A stretch of 64,000 nt of DNA from assembly GCA_963777905.1 (NCBI GenBank), contig CAVZSM010000010.1, positions 1 through 64,000 on the forward strand. The letters are read 5' to 3'. Below are positions 9,048-20,087 of this stretch, piece after piece (position 1 is the first letter of the stretch; each line of letters starts with the position of its first letter). The DNA comes from Trebonia sp963777905 (GTDB lineage: Bacteria > Actinomycetota > Actinomycetes > Streptosporangiales > Streptosporangiaceae). The position numbers and the translations under genes were made by a program. The notes beneath the pieces are model-generated. The model was given only the letters and a program-made list of their open reading frames with translations. It searched no databases and was not told the origin of the DNA.

Positions 9048-10506
9048 GTGACAGATGGGCTAATCCCGCTTCTCGTCGGTCTCGCGGACCCTGCAAGCGC
9101 GAGCGCCCCGTCGTCGGCAAACCGATCCCACAACATCTGGGACGGCCAGCCATTGCAAGAACGCTCCCAGCTCACCAACCCCGGGATCAATTGGACTGGC
9201 CTCGGGACGGCTCCGCGGTGGACAGGAACCGAGTCCAGCGACTGCGCTGCGGCTCTCGAGCCAGGCATTTATCACGGCCGAGGAGCGGACGAACGAGACA
9301 GGTATCTGGCTGGCGCCGCAAGCCGCAGCGAGACGGCGCTGCTGATCTCGACCATCGGAGGCGTGAGCAGCACATACAAGCACCGCCTGGCGGTCAACGA
9401 CGCATCAGTCTCATTCTCTCTGGAATCGGGCTCGGTCGGCGGACGGCGCCTGCCCGACGGAGTGAACGTCACGGTGGCGGAGGGCCTGAGCCGGGCGGAC
9501 AGAGACCTAGCGCTCCGCCTCAAGAACCGTCCCCCCGGGCGCATGGTGGGCCCTGAGCCTGAGCGGATCGCGTGTGACGAGAGGCGACGGCGTGCCCATC
9601 GGCGTCCAGGGGCCCGACGGCACGCTTACCCCGCTGCTGACAGACTCTCTGGGCGCCCCGGTTGCGGCGGTCTGGACAGCGTCGACGTCGAACGTGCGCT
9701 GGTACATCGTGCCCGACCAGAGCGATTGGCCGACGCTGGTCAGCTGGCTCGTCGAGCAGGCACTGCCCGCCTACGTCCCCGGTGCCCTCATCCGGGCACG
9801 CTCGGCAGCGCACGTCGATGAAGCCTTCCTGACAGCAGGCGAGGCTGCTGCCCACAGCGCCCTCGCAAACCTTGAGGAGCAGTACGCCCGAGACAAGGAG
9901 ACACTCACGCGGCAGCTCGCCGAAGCCACCGCGGCAGCCACGCAAGTCCGCGACGGCCTGCTGTACGGCAGCGGAGGGGAACTAGTCCAGGCCGTGCAGA
10001 CCGTGCTCGAAGCTGCGGGCTTCGAGGTGCACGACCTCGATGCAGAGCTAGGCGGAACCGTCTCGGCCGACCTGCTCGCCGTCCTCGGCGACAGCCGCTG
10101 CCTGGTCGAGGTGAAGTCGGTCACCGGGGACGCCGGCGAGCGGCTGGCGGGCGACCTGCAAAGGCACCTGTCCACCTGGTCGGCCCTCCAGCCGCCGCAG
10201 CAGCCCGTCACCTGCGGGGCCTTGGTCGTCAATCACCAGACCCGGCGCGCGCCCGGCGAGCGGGCAAGTCAGGTCTACACCAGGGCCGAGTTCGTCTCCT
10301 CGCTCCAATTCCCGGTACTGCCGGCCCTGCAACTGCTGACATGGTGGCTAGTATCCGATCGGCCTGCGATCAAGAGTGCCCTGCTTCAGGCGGAGCCGCA
10401 CGCTCCGGGGACCAGCACGCCCACCCCTGACCAGCCACAAGCGGCCGCCAGCGCGAAACCGATGCAGCGCCGACTACTGCGCTGGCGGCCAGGCGGCAAG
10501 GGTTAG
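9048..10506 (+). CDS. Coiled-coil PD-(D/E)XK endonuclease-like protein (frameshifted)
   Basis: The gene is read in two frames joined at the run of six C and three G at 9,531-9,539. Removing one C gives RPPGAWWALSLSGSRVTRG and an unbroken protein of about 485 residues. The N-terminal ~170 residues are unrecognised. The middle is a coiled coil (NLEEQYARDKETLTRQLAEA). The C-terminal domain is nuclease-like: a helix LVQAVQTVLEAAGFEV, then SADLLAVLGDSRCLVEVKSV, in which Asp and the E-V-K triad match the restriction-endonuclease core. A positively charged tail (RRLLRWRPGGKG) ends it. The GTG at 9048 is chosen because it begins the well-coded region; an upstream TTG or ATG is possible. It probably cuts or binds DNA in host defence (inference). 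Confidence 0.6.
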
Positions 10507-11165
10507 AGCACAGTCCGGACGAACTTCTCACGAAGCGAGAGCCTCACACATGCGGCCTGCGCTCCGATCGTGTTTGATTGTCGTCGGGTGCGCAGCCAAA
10601 CTGCGCGTGTGAGAGGTGCACGACAACCGGCTGGTTGACCGTCCACCGAAGCCGTGACAGCACCAGGCTGCGAATGTGACCGTGCCCAAACGACGCGGTC
10701 GCGCAGACCTCTTGGAAAGAAAAAAGGGAATACCAACCCCCGCCCCGCTAGATCCTGCTGACTAGCGTCGATGATCGGTGATGGTTGGCAAGCGCCGGAA
10801 TGATCTATCTGCGCGCTTGGCCGTCGGCAGCCTCACGAGTTTGCTCCGCGCCCGGAATCGGCGATCGGGACACTGTGGCGGCGCGCTGAAGGGCGAATTC
10901 GATAACGCTCCATGGCGGTCGCAGTTCCTCCGCCGTGGCCGCCATCGGGCAGGTCTGGATAGCCGCCGACAAGCGTGGCCTTTCCAAGGTAATGACGGTG
11001 CCGGTCTCGCCTTCCTAGATGAAGGATGATCCGCTGCCGGGTGCGCACTCGGTTGATCCTCCTCGGCGTCTTGGCAGCCCTTGTCCTGGGACGGCAGCCC
11101 ACCCCCTTAGAGCAGCGGTCGCTGGGCAGTTGGGCAAGGGGAGTGGCTGGTGGCTCGGACGGTTG
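10507..11165. other. Gap without a supported gene
   Basis: About 660 bases lie between the 3' ends of two convergent genes. Short frames occur on both strands but none shows the third-position G/C bias of the neighbours or a known motif. An A-rich run (AAGAAAAAAGGG) at about 10,719-10,730 stands out. It is probably degraded sequence. Confidence 0.3.
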
Positions 11166-13374
11166 TTAACGCTGGAGTTCAGGGGCAACGCTGATCGAGG
11201 AGACGGTTGCGTCGATCACGTCGCGGATGAGGGCATTGCCCTCGTCGTGGGCGGCTCGGAGGGTGCGGGCTAGGTCGGCTAGGCGGCGGAAGGTCGCGCC
11301 GTGCGCCCGCTGGTCCTCGATTGGGAGGACGGGGATGCGGACGCGGCGGGGGTCGAAGCGGATAGTGTCGCCGAGGGTGCTGGCCATCCTCGCGGCCTGA
11401 CGGCCGCCGTCGCTGCTGGAGAGCAGGCCGGCCAGGTACCAGGGGTCGAGCACGGCCGAATCTGGCCTGATCAGCACGACCGAGGAAGACAGGACCGCGC
11501 CGACATCCTTGTCCTGTGCCACCCGGGCGATGAGCTGGCGGGCGACGTGGGGGACGAGGACGTCGCCCTCGCGGACGCGGGGGCTGAGTACCTCGTCGTC
11601 AGGGACGTCGGCCTCTTCCGCCGGGGAGACCGCCCGGGCCAGGTCGCGGCCAGTGATGACAGTCCGGCGGACCTTCGGGAGGCCGCTCTCCTCGATGGCA
11701 GCGCGGGGCGCGGCCCGGCGGATATAGAGCATGCCGCTCTGGGCCAGTTCCTCCAGGGACGACTCCCGGGGGGCAGAGCCGCTGAGGGGGCGGTCCGGCG
11801 GGAGGTCGGGCAGCAGGCGCGGCAGTTCCGCGAGCAGGGCCTCGACTCTGGAGCGGTGGCGCGTCAGGAGGTCGAGCGATACCCGCTCGACCGGGACGGA
11901 TGGCAGGTGGCGGCCTGGGGTGATGTCGACGTCCTCGCCGAGGAGGTCGCGGACGGGAACGGGGGCGGCGACGGAGCTGAGGTCGGTGCCGAGGCTGGCG
12001 TTGCCTGTGGTGCCGGCACTGCCAAGCTGGCTGCCGTCGCTGCTGCTGAACGTGGCCCAGGCGCGTTGGATGAGGGTGCGGACCTCGTCCCAGGTCGGCA
12101 CTGCGTCGGATGGCCTGGTGCCGGCGCGGGTCTGCCCGGCGGAGGAGAACCCGGAGGCATCGATCATGAGGACGGGGAGCGGGGAGTGCTCCTTCGCGGG
12201 CTTTACGAGGACCCAGACCTGGAGGGCGAGCGCGTTGTGGGCCGCGAGCCGGGGCGGCAGCGAGATGACCGCGCGGAGCGCCCCGGCCTGCAGGAGCCTG
12301 GAGCGGATGCGCCGCCCGGAGGGGCGGGCGGCGGCGGCGGGCGGCATCAGCACCACGACCATGCCGCCGGGCCTGGCGTGCCAGAGGGCGTGCTGGACCC
12401 AGGCCAGCTCGGACTCCAGCCGGGGCGGGACGCCGTACTCCCAGCGGCCGAGGTCCCCGGCCGCGTCCTCGGCACCCCAGTTGCGGTCCGCGAACGGCGG
12501 GTTGCACACGACGGCGTCGGCGGTGCCTCCGGCGTAGGCATCCGCGCGCAGCGAGTCCCCTCCGTGAACGTCGAAGGAGGCACCGCCGGAGAATGCGACT
12601 CGCAGGGCCGCGACGAGGGCCAGCGGCGCATCGGCCTCCTGGCCCTCCACCCGGTCGTAGCCGCGCCTGGCCGCTGCCAGCAGGATGGTGCCGCTCCCGC
12701 AGGCGGGGTCCAGGATCCGCCGGGCGCCGGGTGGGGTGAGGTCGAGCATGAGGTCGGCGAGCTCGGGCGGCGTCACGGCGAGTCCCGTGCGCGGGCCTGG
12801 GTCGAGGACCCGGTCGCAGAGGTAGCCGAAGACCTCGGTGGCGCTGGCCTCGGCGGCTGCCGAGGCCACGGCCTCCAGCATGGTGATCTCTGGCGTGCCT
12901 GCCTCCAGGCGGGGCAGGTGCCCGATCAGGTCGAGCAGGCCGCCGGCCACGGAGTCCCGGCCGGAGGGCAGTTGGCCGGAGCCGCCGTCATCAAAGACGA
13001 GGGACTGCGGCGCCCGTTCCATTAGCCAGATGATGTCGGGTGCGTCCGGCGAGAGCTGGCGCAGGTTCCTGCGGATGCTTGCTCAGGTGGTAAAGCAGGA
13101 TCCCTGCCGTGGCCAGCGCCTCCGTGAGGGACATCGTGCCGCGGGCCGACTCGAATGTCTGCCACAGCCGTTCGAGCGCCGGGATCTCCGGGGCCTTGCC
13201 CTGCGCTCGCAGCCACTCCTCTACGTCAGAGAGGCGGAACCGGGGGTTCTTCTCGGTGCCGGCGATCGGGCCTGGGAAGTCAGCGTGGCGGCGCCGCCAG
13301 TTGCTTACCGCGCTGGGCCGCACGCCCGCGATCCGCGCGATGTCCGATGCGGACACCTCTACCTGCTGCTCCAC
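11166..13374 (-). CDS. HTH-adenine-N6 DNA methyltransferase (HsdM-like), pPIWI-RE locus (frameshifted)
   Basis: The first frame (13,374 to about 13,085) encodes a helix-turn-helix (ASDIARIAGVRPSAVSNWRRR) and a winged segment (RFRLSDVEEWLRAQ). The main frame then encodes a class I methyltransferase: SAM-binding motif DPACGSG (residues 105-111 of the longer frame) and catalytic motif NPPF (174-177), followed by a C-terminal segment like the target-recognition half of type I enzymes (LARAVSPAEEADVPDDEVLS, VARQLIARVA). Joining the frames near 13,085 gives LLYHLS...IRRNLRQLSPDAPDIIWL and about 735 residues. It is divergent from the pPIWI-RE operon and probably marks self DNA for its nucleases (inference). 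The HTH may let it autoregulate or recognise its promoter. Confidence 0.8.
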
Positions 13375-13627
13375 TGGTCGCTCGCCTCCCTCGGCATCAT
13401 CCGGCTCACTTGACGCCGTTCACAGCTCATCACTATACGGAGAGCCTGGTCAAGCATTTCACAGCGCTGGTTGCTTCAATCGGAAAATTATGGTTGCTTG
13501 AGTTCACACTCTTGATGTACCTTCTTTCACGAGCAGGGAAACCGGCGCTCACGCGCAACCCCGTGCTGGTCACCGGTGGCAGGGTTTCCTGAGGCGATCG
13601 TGATGGGATGGGATGAGGTGAGGCGCG
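13375..13627. promoter_or_regulatory. Divergent promoter region with 9-bp direct repeat
   Basis: This 253-bp A+T-richer gap separates the leftward methyltransferase from the rightward nuclease-helicase-PIWI operon. TGGTTGCTT occurs at 13,468-13,476 and again at 13,491-13,499, 23 bp apart, i.e. on the same DNA face. TTGCTT (13,494-13,499) and TACCTT (13,518-13,523), spaced 18 bases apart, form a plausible rightward -35/-10 pair. The repeat is a candidate operator for the HTH domain of the methyltransferase (inference). Confidence 0.4.
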
Positions 13628-15494
13628 GTGAGCGCAGGCTGGCCCGGCATGACCGGCCCTAGCGACCACGTGCGGGTGGGCACCCGCTCCGCCGGTGAGG
13701 GCACCTGCCCCGACTACCTCGCGGCGAAGGCGCACCCCGCCCTGTGGCCCGCCACGCCCGCCCGCGCGCGGAAGGAGAAGCTGGACACGTTCCCGCTCGG
13801 GATACTGAACGCGGCTCTTGACGAGATCGAGCGCAATGGCGCGACCGCGGCGCAGGCCATCGACCTCGCCGTCGAGGAGGCGGCGCGGGAGGGAAAGCGC
13901 CCGCACCCTGCGGCGCTGACCTGGGTCCGAGTGGGAGTGGCACAGTACCTGGCAGGCGCTGCCCGCTACCGGGACCAGGCTCAGCCGGGAGACCGTGCCA
14001 CGGTGCTGGTGCGGGACTACTGGGTGGCGAGGGAGGACCGCCGGGCGAGCGGGGGCCGCCTCTGGGAGATGTACGCCTACGGCCGTAGGTACGAGTCTCC
14101 GGACGGCTCAGTCCGGGAGATCCGCCTCCTGCACTACGGGACCTTCGATCCTCTGCAGCCGGCCGAAGAGCGCCAGGGGTCGCAGGGGCAGAACGCCGTG
14201 GAGGACCGGAAGCTGGCTGGACGCGCGGCACAGGAGGCCATCGCCGCCTACAGCGCGGCGTTCGGCGTTGCGGCGCCTTGGCCTGCGGCGCTGGTCGGAG
14301 CCGTTCCAGCCTTCTCGCGTGCCGCGTCCGCCTGCCATGCCGGTCAGCATCGTGCGGGTGGTTCAGGTGGGACTCGCCGATGGCGAGCACCACGTTGTGT
14401 TCAAGGGAACCCAGGACGAGGCGAAGCGCAGGTACGACGCCGACGCTGCCGGCCAGGTGCGCCGGGCCGTCACGCGGGGAGTCCCGCAGCCGGGCGGCGG
14501 GTGCGCGCAGTGCAAGCTGCGGACCGCGTGCGACGTGCTTGTGCCCCTCCCCGGGATCCTCGGGATTACCGACCCCGGGGCCCCGCCGCGTACCTGGTCG
14601 GCCACCAGCGGCCGGTACTACGGCAGGTGCCCGGCGCAGGCCCACCTCTACGGGCTGCACCTTCCCCGTGATCGCGAGTACAGCGAGAGCGCGAAGCGCG
14701 GGCAGGCGGTCCATGCCTGGCTCGGGCGGGCGCACGGCGGAACGGGCCGCGTCCCCTGCACGATGCGGGACATCCCGGCGACGCCGGATGACTGGTCCGC
14801 CGGAGGGTGGCACGTCACTGGGGAGGAGGCTCGGCGCGGAGCGCTGATGCTGGCCAGCCACGCCGAGATGTGCCCGTTCCACCGGGCCGGCCAGCTCGGG
14901 GAGGTCCGGGTCGAGCCGCTGCTGACGGTGCACGACACCGCCGCGAACGTCATCGTCACGGCGCGGCCCGACCTCCTCTACCAGGAGGACGGATCCTGGG
15001 TCTGGCGCGAGACCAAGACCAGGGCCAGGCCACTCAGGCCGGGGACCGATCTGCTGGCGGAGTACCCGCAGCTCGCGCTCGGCATGATCCTGCTCGCCGA
15101 GAACCTGCTGGAGGGCAAGCCGGCGGGGAGGCGGGTGGAAGTCGAAGTGCTTTACCCCGAGTCCAGCGACATGATCCTGCTCGACCCGAACGACCACGCC
15201 CACCTCGCCCGTGCCCGCGAGGTGATCCACGATCTCGCCGCCCCCTGGCATGCGGACGAGACGGCTGCCCCGCGGCCCGGCCCGGAGTGCAGAACGTGCC
15301 CGGTGCGCCGGTGGTGCCCGGACGCGCTGCCCCTGGCGGACGGCCGGGCCGGCCAGCCGGAGCTGACGACGATGAGGAAGAAGAGGAGGAGCGCGAATGA
15401 TCAGGCAGGAAACGGCCACCACGGCGGGTCCCGAGCAGGCGACCTGCCGCAGGCGGCCGTGGTCCACGGCCAGGGCCGGGGCTGGACGGCGTGA
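13628..15494 (+). CDS. RecB/Cas4-like PD-(D/E)XK nuclease with cysteine clusters (frameshifted)
   Basis: The first ~200 residues (TFPLGILNAALDEIERNGAT...YWVAREDRR) form an unrecognised helical domain. The frame changes by one base near 14,270-14,300 and the second part carries a CxxCxxRxxC-type motif (GCAQCKLRTACD). A PDDEXK_1-type nuclease follows: TSGRYYGRCPAQAHLY, the His of RGQAVHAWL, Asp of TARPDLLY and E-x-K of WRETKTRA, then EYPQLALGMILLAE. A final cysteine set (CRTCPVRRWCP) could complete a Cas4/AddB-like iron-sulfur site. The GTG at 13628 follows GAGGTGAGG. Its stop overlaps the next start by GTGA, so it opens the pPIWI-RE operon. It likely processes DNA ends (inference). Confidence 0.75.
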
Positions 15495-16626
15495 CGCTGG
15501 TGCGGACGGTGGCGACCGCGCTGGTGCGGCTCTCCCGCTGGCGGGACGTGGGGGACCGGGTGTACGCGGACGGGGTGCAGAGCGCCTACAACCACCTGGT
15601 CCTGCGGGCCATCGCCTGCGGCGGCGAGCCGCCCGCGAGCGTGCCTGACATGGTGACCTGGGCGGGCCGGACGCCGCTGGCCCAGTGGCCGACCGGGCTG
15701 TCCGCCGAGGCCCTAGCCGAGGCGGGACTCGGCGGCGGGGACTTCCTGGTGGACGCCGAGACCAGGACCCCGACGCAAGCCTGCTTCGAGTGGGCGATGA
15801 CCGTACCGGACGTGCCCGCCGAGCTGTTCGAGAACGCAGTGATCGACGAGGCGCTCGCGAGCTGCCGGGCGGCGGGCTCGCCGGAGGCGTACACCGCGTT
15901 CCGCAGGCTGCTGATCACCCGGCCGGTGCTGACCGCCGTCGAGCTGGCCGCGCTCGGCGCGGAGCTGGACCTGGTGCCGGTGTACGAGCTGGTTCGACGC
16001 TGCTACGAGGCCGTCCCCGCCGCCTACCGGGGACCCGGCGGCGCGTACCGGCTCTGCGGCCGGTGCGGCTGCGTGCTGATCCCGCTGCGGGACGGCGGGT
16101 TCCGCTGCGAGCTGGACCGCTGCCGGCACGACGGCAGGGAGGCACCGGACCGGGTCGCTGGCCGCGCCTGACGGGCTGCTTCAGGTGAGGCGGCCACTGC
16201 GGGTCTTCATCACCAGCCCGGGGCTGGCCGAGACCGAGCTGGAGGCGGCGCTGCGCGGCAAGGGCGGGAAGGCGGTCCGCTCCCGAGATCGGGATCGAGA
16301 TGTGGCCGGCGTTCGACGCCTACGACCTGCGTCTCACCTTCGCCGACGGCACCGCATGGGCGGTCGACGTGAAGGACTGGGCCAGCCCGTCGCTGCTCGG
16401 CGCCAGGACGAGGGCCTTCGCCGCCGCGCCGCCGCATGACCGGGCGCTGATCGTCATCCCCGCCTACCGGCTCCGCCGCCGCGAGGACTACAAGCGCGCC
16501 TTCTTGCACGCCCTGGAGCCCGGCCTGCGGCGGCTCGTCGAGATCTGCACCGACGCCGACCTGGTGAAGCAGGCCAGGCGGCAGGCCCGCCGCGTCGCGG
16601 AGGCCACTGAGAACGGAGGGCGGTAA
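15491..16626 (+). CDS. pPIWI_RE_Y domain-REase protein, pPIWI-RE system (frameshifted)
   Basis: The first ~190 residues match the helical pPIWI_RE_Y layout (YADGVQSAYNHLVLRAIAC...RRLLITRPVLTAVEL) and end in a zinc ribbon (RLCGRCGCVLIPL, CELDRC, residues ~187-213). After one-base shifts near 16,160 and 16,285 the chain continues LRVFITSPGLAETELEAAL and then the endonuclease core EMWPAFDAYDLRLTF...AWAVDVKDW. Asp in FDAYD and D-V-K are the expected PD-(D/E)XK catalytic residues. Burroughs, Iyer and Aravind described this REase as a core component of pPIWI-RE modules. It overlaps the preceding gene by four bases and stops three bases before the helicase ATG. Confidence 0.82.
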
Positions 16627-16628
16627 CC

Positions 16629-19600
16629 ATGCGCAGCGCCAACGGCTGGCAGCAGTCCCTGACCCGGCAGCTCGTCGACGCGTGGCCGGCGGACCTGGCC
16701 CGGGACTTCCCGGCGGCTGCGATGCTCAGCGTCGAGCTGGGCCTCTACCTCCTGGCGCGGGTGCTGCCCGGCAGGCCCGCCCGGGACGCGTGGACGCTGT
16801 TCGGCGGCTACCCCTACGCGGAGGCGGCGGGCCACGCGCGGAGCCCGGAAGAGCGGCTGGCGATCCGCCGCGCCCGGCACTACCTGTGGACGATGCGCCG
16901 GCGCCGGGTCTGGCTCTCCCTCCTGGATCAGTACGCCCGCATCCCGGAGGAACTGCGCGGCTACCTGCTCGATGGCCCCGATGCCGTCCCGGTGCTCCGG
17001 TCCCCGGCCCGCGCCGCCACGCGGTTCGCCAAGTTCGAGGAGCTGCTCTCCTCCCCGCCGGAGTTCGCCCGCCGGGACATCAAGCTCGCGACGGCAGGCG
17101 AGTACTGGTTCCCCGTCCGCGACCGCAACCTTTCGATCACCATCCCGCCCGAGCTGGCGGGCGGGCCGCCGGCCCCGGCGCACGACCTGGTCGCCGGAGC
17201 GCCCACCCAGGGCGAGCCGACCCCGGTGACCTGGGACCAGCTCCAGGACGCCGCGCACGCGATGGACGACGCCGAGGAGCAGGCCAAGATCCCGGAGGCG
17301 AGCCGCAGCCAGTGGGCGGACCGGCTGGCCCGCGTCGAACTGCTCGTCCGGCAACAGGACGGGTTCGCACCCGGAGCGCCCCTGGACGTCAGCGGCCTGG
17401 TGCACTTGGTTGGCATGGTGGGCGCCGGCAAGAGCACGCTCCGCGACATCCTCACCTACCACTACGTCACCAGCGGCCAGCACCGCAGGCGGGTCACCAT
17501 CGTGGTGGGCGACGTTGCGGAGGCACTCGCGGTGACCGACACCTTCCGCCGGATCGGCATCGCGGCGGCCCCGGTGCTGGGGCAGTCCACCCGGGAGCGG
17601 AACATCCACCGGCTCCATCGGCGCCTCGCGACGGCGGGCGCGCCTGCGGTGATGACCCACGACAGCCCCGGCTTCCGGTACCTGTCCAGTGCCTGCGCCC
17701 TCGACGCCCTCCGCGGGACGGAGGCGGACCGGGCGCTGCGGGTCGCGGACGCGCCCTGCACCACCCTGTACGAGCCAAGGGACAACAGCGAGGAGGAACA
17801 GCGTGGCCGCCCGCGTCGGCCGCCTCGCCGGGGCTGCCCGCTGTGGAGCAGGTGCCCCCGCTACCACGGCGCCCGCGACCTGGTGACGGCCCAGGTCTGG
17901 GTCGCGACCCCGGCAGGCCTCGTGCACAGCGCGGTCCCGCCGCACCAGGGCGGCGAGCGGATCCGCTACATGGAGCTGGCCTGCCGGATGAGCGACCTGA
18001 TCATCGTCGATGAGGCGGACCGGGTCCAGGCGCAGCTCGACATCGCGTTCGCGCCCTCCGCCACGCTGATCGGTAAGTCTCCCGAGTCCTGGCTGGACGA
18101 GGTCCTCGTTCACACGGTCACCGAGCTGTCGCGCCGGGGGCGGCTCCAGCTCTCGGCGCAGGAGACCGACGACTGGTGCAACGCCGTCAACACCGTCTCC
18201 GGCGCGGCGGACCGGCTGTACGGGCTGCTGACGAAGAACCAGTTCCTGCGCCGCTGGGTGACCGACGACTACTTCAGCCCCTTCACGCTGCACCAGCGGC
18301 TGCTGAGCGACTGGTTCCCGGAGATCGGCAGGGCCGAGAAGGAGAAAGAGAAGGGCAAGGTGGCGAGCATCGACGAGGCGGCCGCTCGCCGTCATCATCG
18401 CCGAGCGGGACCGGGTCAGCGCGATCCTCGACATCGTCCGCGACAGCCCGCTCCAGCCCGACGACAGCGACACGACCGAGGACGGCCGGGCCGCGGCGGG
18501 CCTGATCCGGCTGACGCTGGAGCTGCTGCACGCCTACGCCGGCGACGTGGCGCTGCGCGGGCGGCTCCGGGAGGCGCTGCTGGCCCTGCTTCCGGCCCGG
18601 GTCCGGGACCGGATCGGGGACCAGATGGCGGTCCACGTCCAGCGCCTGGAGTTCACCCTCATCCTGGCCGCGCTGCACACCCGGCTCGACTTCGTCACGG
18701 GCCTGTGGCCGGTCGTGGAGGCGGAGCTCAACCTGGACGTCACCTCCAACGTGCTGTCCCGCCGCCCCCCGCAGGACTATGAGCCCTTCACCCTGGAGTC
18801 CCCGATGGGCAACGTGCTGGGCTTCCAGTTCCGGCCCGACGAGGCGGGCGAGAGCGGGTCGCTGAGCTTCTTCCGGTGCAGCGGCGTCGGCCGCGAGCTC
18901 CTCCTCGGCCTGCACACGATGCCCGCCGTGGACGGCCGGCCGGGGCCGGGCGTGTTGCTGATGTCAGCCACGAGCTGGGCCGGCACCTCCAGCCGCTACC
19001 ACGTCCACGTCCCGGTCGGCGCGATCCTCCGCCCGCAGGCCGCCGAGGTAAAGGCGATCCTGGACACCAGCTTCCGGATGGAGTTCGTCTACGGCCCCGA
19101 CGGGCAGGCGCTACGCCTGTCCGGGATCGACCTGCAGGACCGCCAGGCGCGCATCCGGCAGATGCTGCGAGCGCTGGCCGAGCCCGAGGCGGAGCTGGCC
19201 GGGGCGACCAGCAAGCTGGCCGACGAGCTGGCCGACCTCGCGGCCACCGACCCCGACCGGTGCCGGATCCTCATCCTCACCGGCAGCTACGCCGAGGCCC
19301 GCGATGCCGCCGACTACCTGAACAGCCTGCCCGAGTGGGTCGGCCGGGTGACCACCCTCATCTCCGACGACGCCGACTACGACGACGCCTGGGTCATCCT
19401 CCCCGGCGGCGGCTGGCAGGCACGAGGCAGGCAAGCTGCGCCGGGGCGACGTCGCGTCGTTCGCCGAGACCGGCAGCGAGATCCTGGTGGCCCCGCTGCT
19501 GGCCGTCGAGCGCGGCCACAACATCGTGGTCTCCGGCGGGAAGGCCGCCATCGGCACCGTCTACTTCCTCGCCCGCCCGCACCCCCGCCCCGACAGCCTC

Positions 19601-20070
19601 GACCTCGCCATCCAGGCCGTCAACGACTGGGCAGTCCGCTACATCCGGGACGGCGGCTTCCGGCAGCTAGTGCGCGCCAGCGGCGGCCTGGACGCCGCCG
19701 GGCTGGCCTTCCGCAAGGAGGCGGTGAAGCGCTGGCGGCGATTCCTCACCCGGCGCATGTCCTGGAGCAGCCTCCCGCGGGATGAGAAGGCCTCCGTCAC
19801 CTGGGACCAGCTCGTCATCACGTGGCAGGTGATCGGCCGCCTGGTCCGCGGCGGCGTCCCGGCCCGCGTCGTCTTCGTGGACGCCGCCTTCGCCCCCAGC
19901 GAGGCCGGCATGACCGGCGCAGACACCGCCGAGCACCAGCCTCTTGGTCAGCCATGCGCGAGGTCCTCGCCCCCTACTTCGACGAGATGTCCGGCACCAA
20001 CCCGGTCGACCGGTCCCTCGTCGACTACCTCTACCGGCCGCTCTACCAGGCGCTCGTCAACCTCAATTGA
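16629..20070 (+). CDS. DinG-type superfamily 2 helicase with pPIWI_RE_Z domain (frameshifted)
   Basis: A GGAGGG ribosome site precedes the ATG at 16629. The N-terminal ~220 residues (LVDAWPADLARDFPAAAML...) are the extension typical of the pPIWI-associated helicase. Walker A is VGMVGAGKST (residues ~262-270), Walker B is LIIVDEAD (~458-464). Between them cysteines near 376, 403 and 409 (APC, GCPLWSRCP) resemble the DinG/XPD iron-sulfur region. The frame changes near 18,380, 19,420 and 19,945; the continuation holds AVIIAERDRVSAILDIV, LLMSATSWAGTSSRYH, ILILTGSYAEA and LVAPLLAVERGHNIV (motifs III-V) and ends LYRPLYQALVNLN. Repaired length is about 1,145 residues. It should unwind nucleic acid for the PIWI or REase component (family knowledge). 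Confidence 0.82.
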
Positions 20071-20087
20071 CCCGAAAGACATCCCAG

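Noticed and set aside
9525..9545. Programmed +1 frameshift in the endonuclease gene
   Set aside because: A C6G3 run is a typical indel site and many other genes here show similar breaks; no stimulatory element is visible.
11301..13025. Long plus-strand open frame of 574 codons opposite the methyltransferase
   Set aside because: It is the antisense shadow of a G+C-rich gene; the minus strand has DPACGSG and NPPF motifs, the plus strand none.
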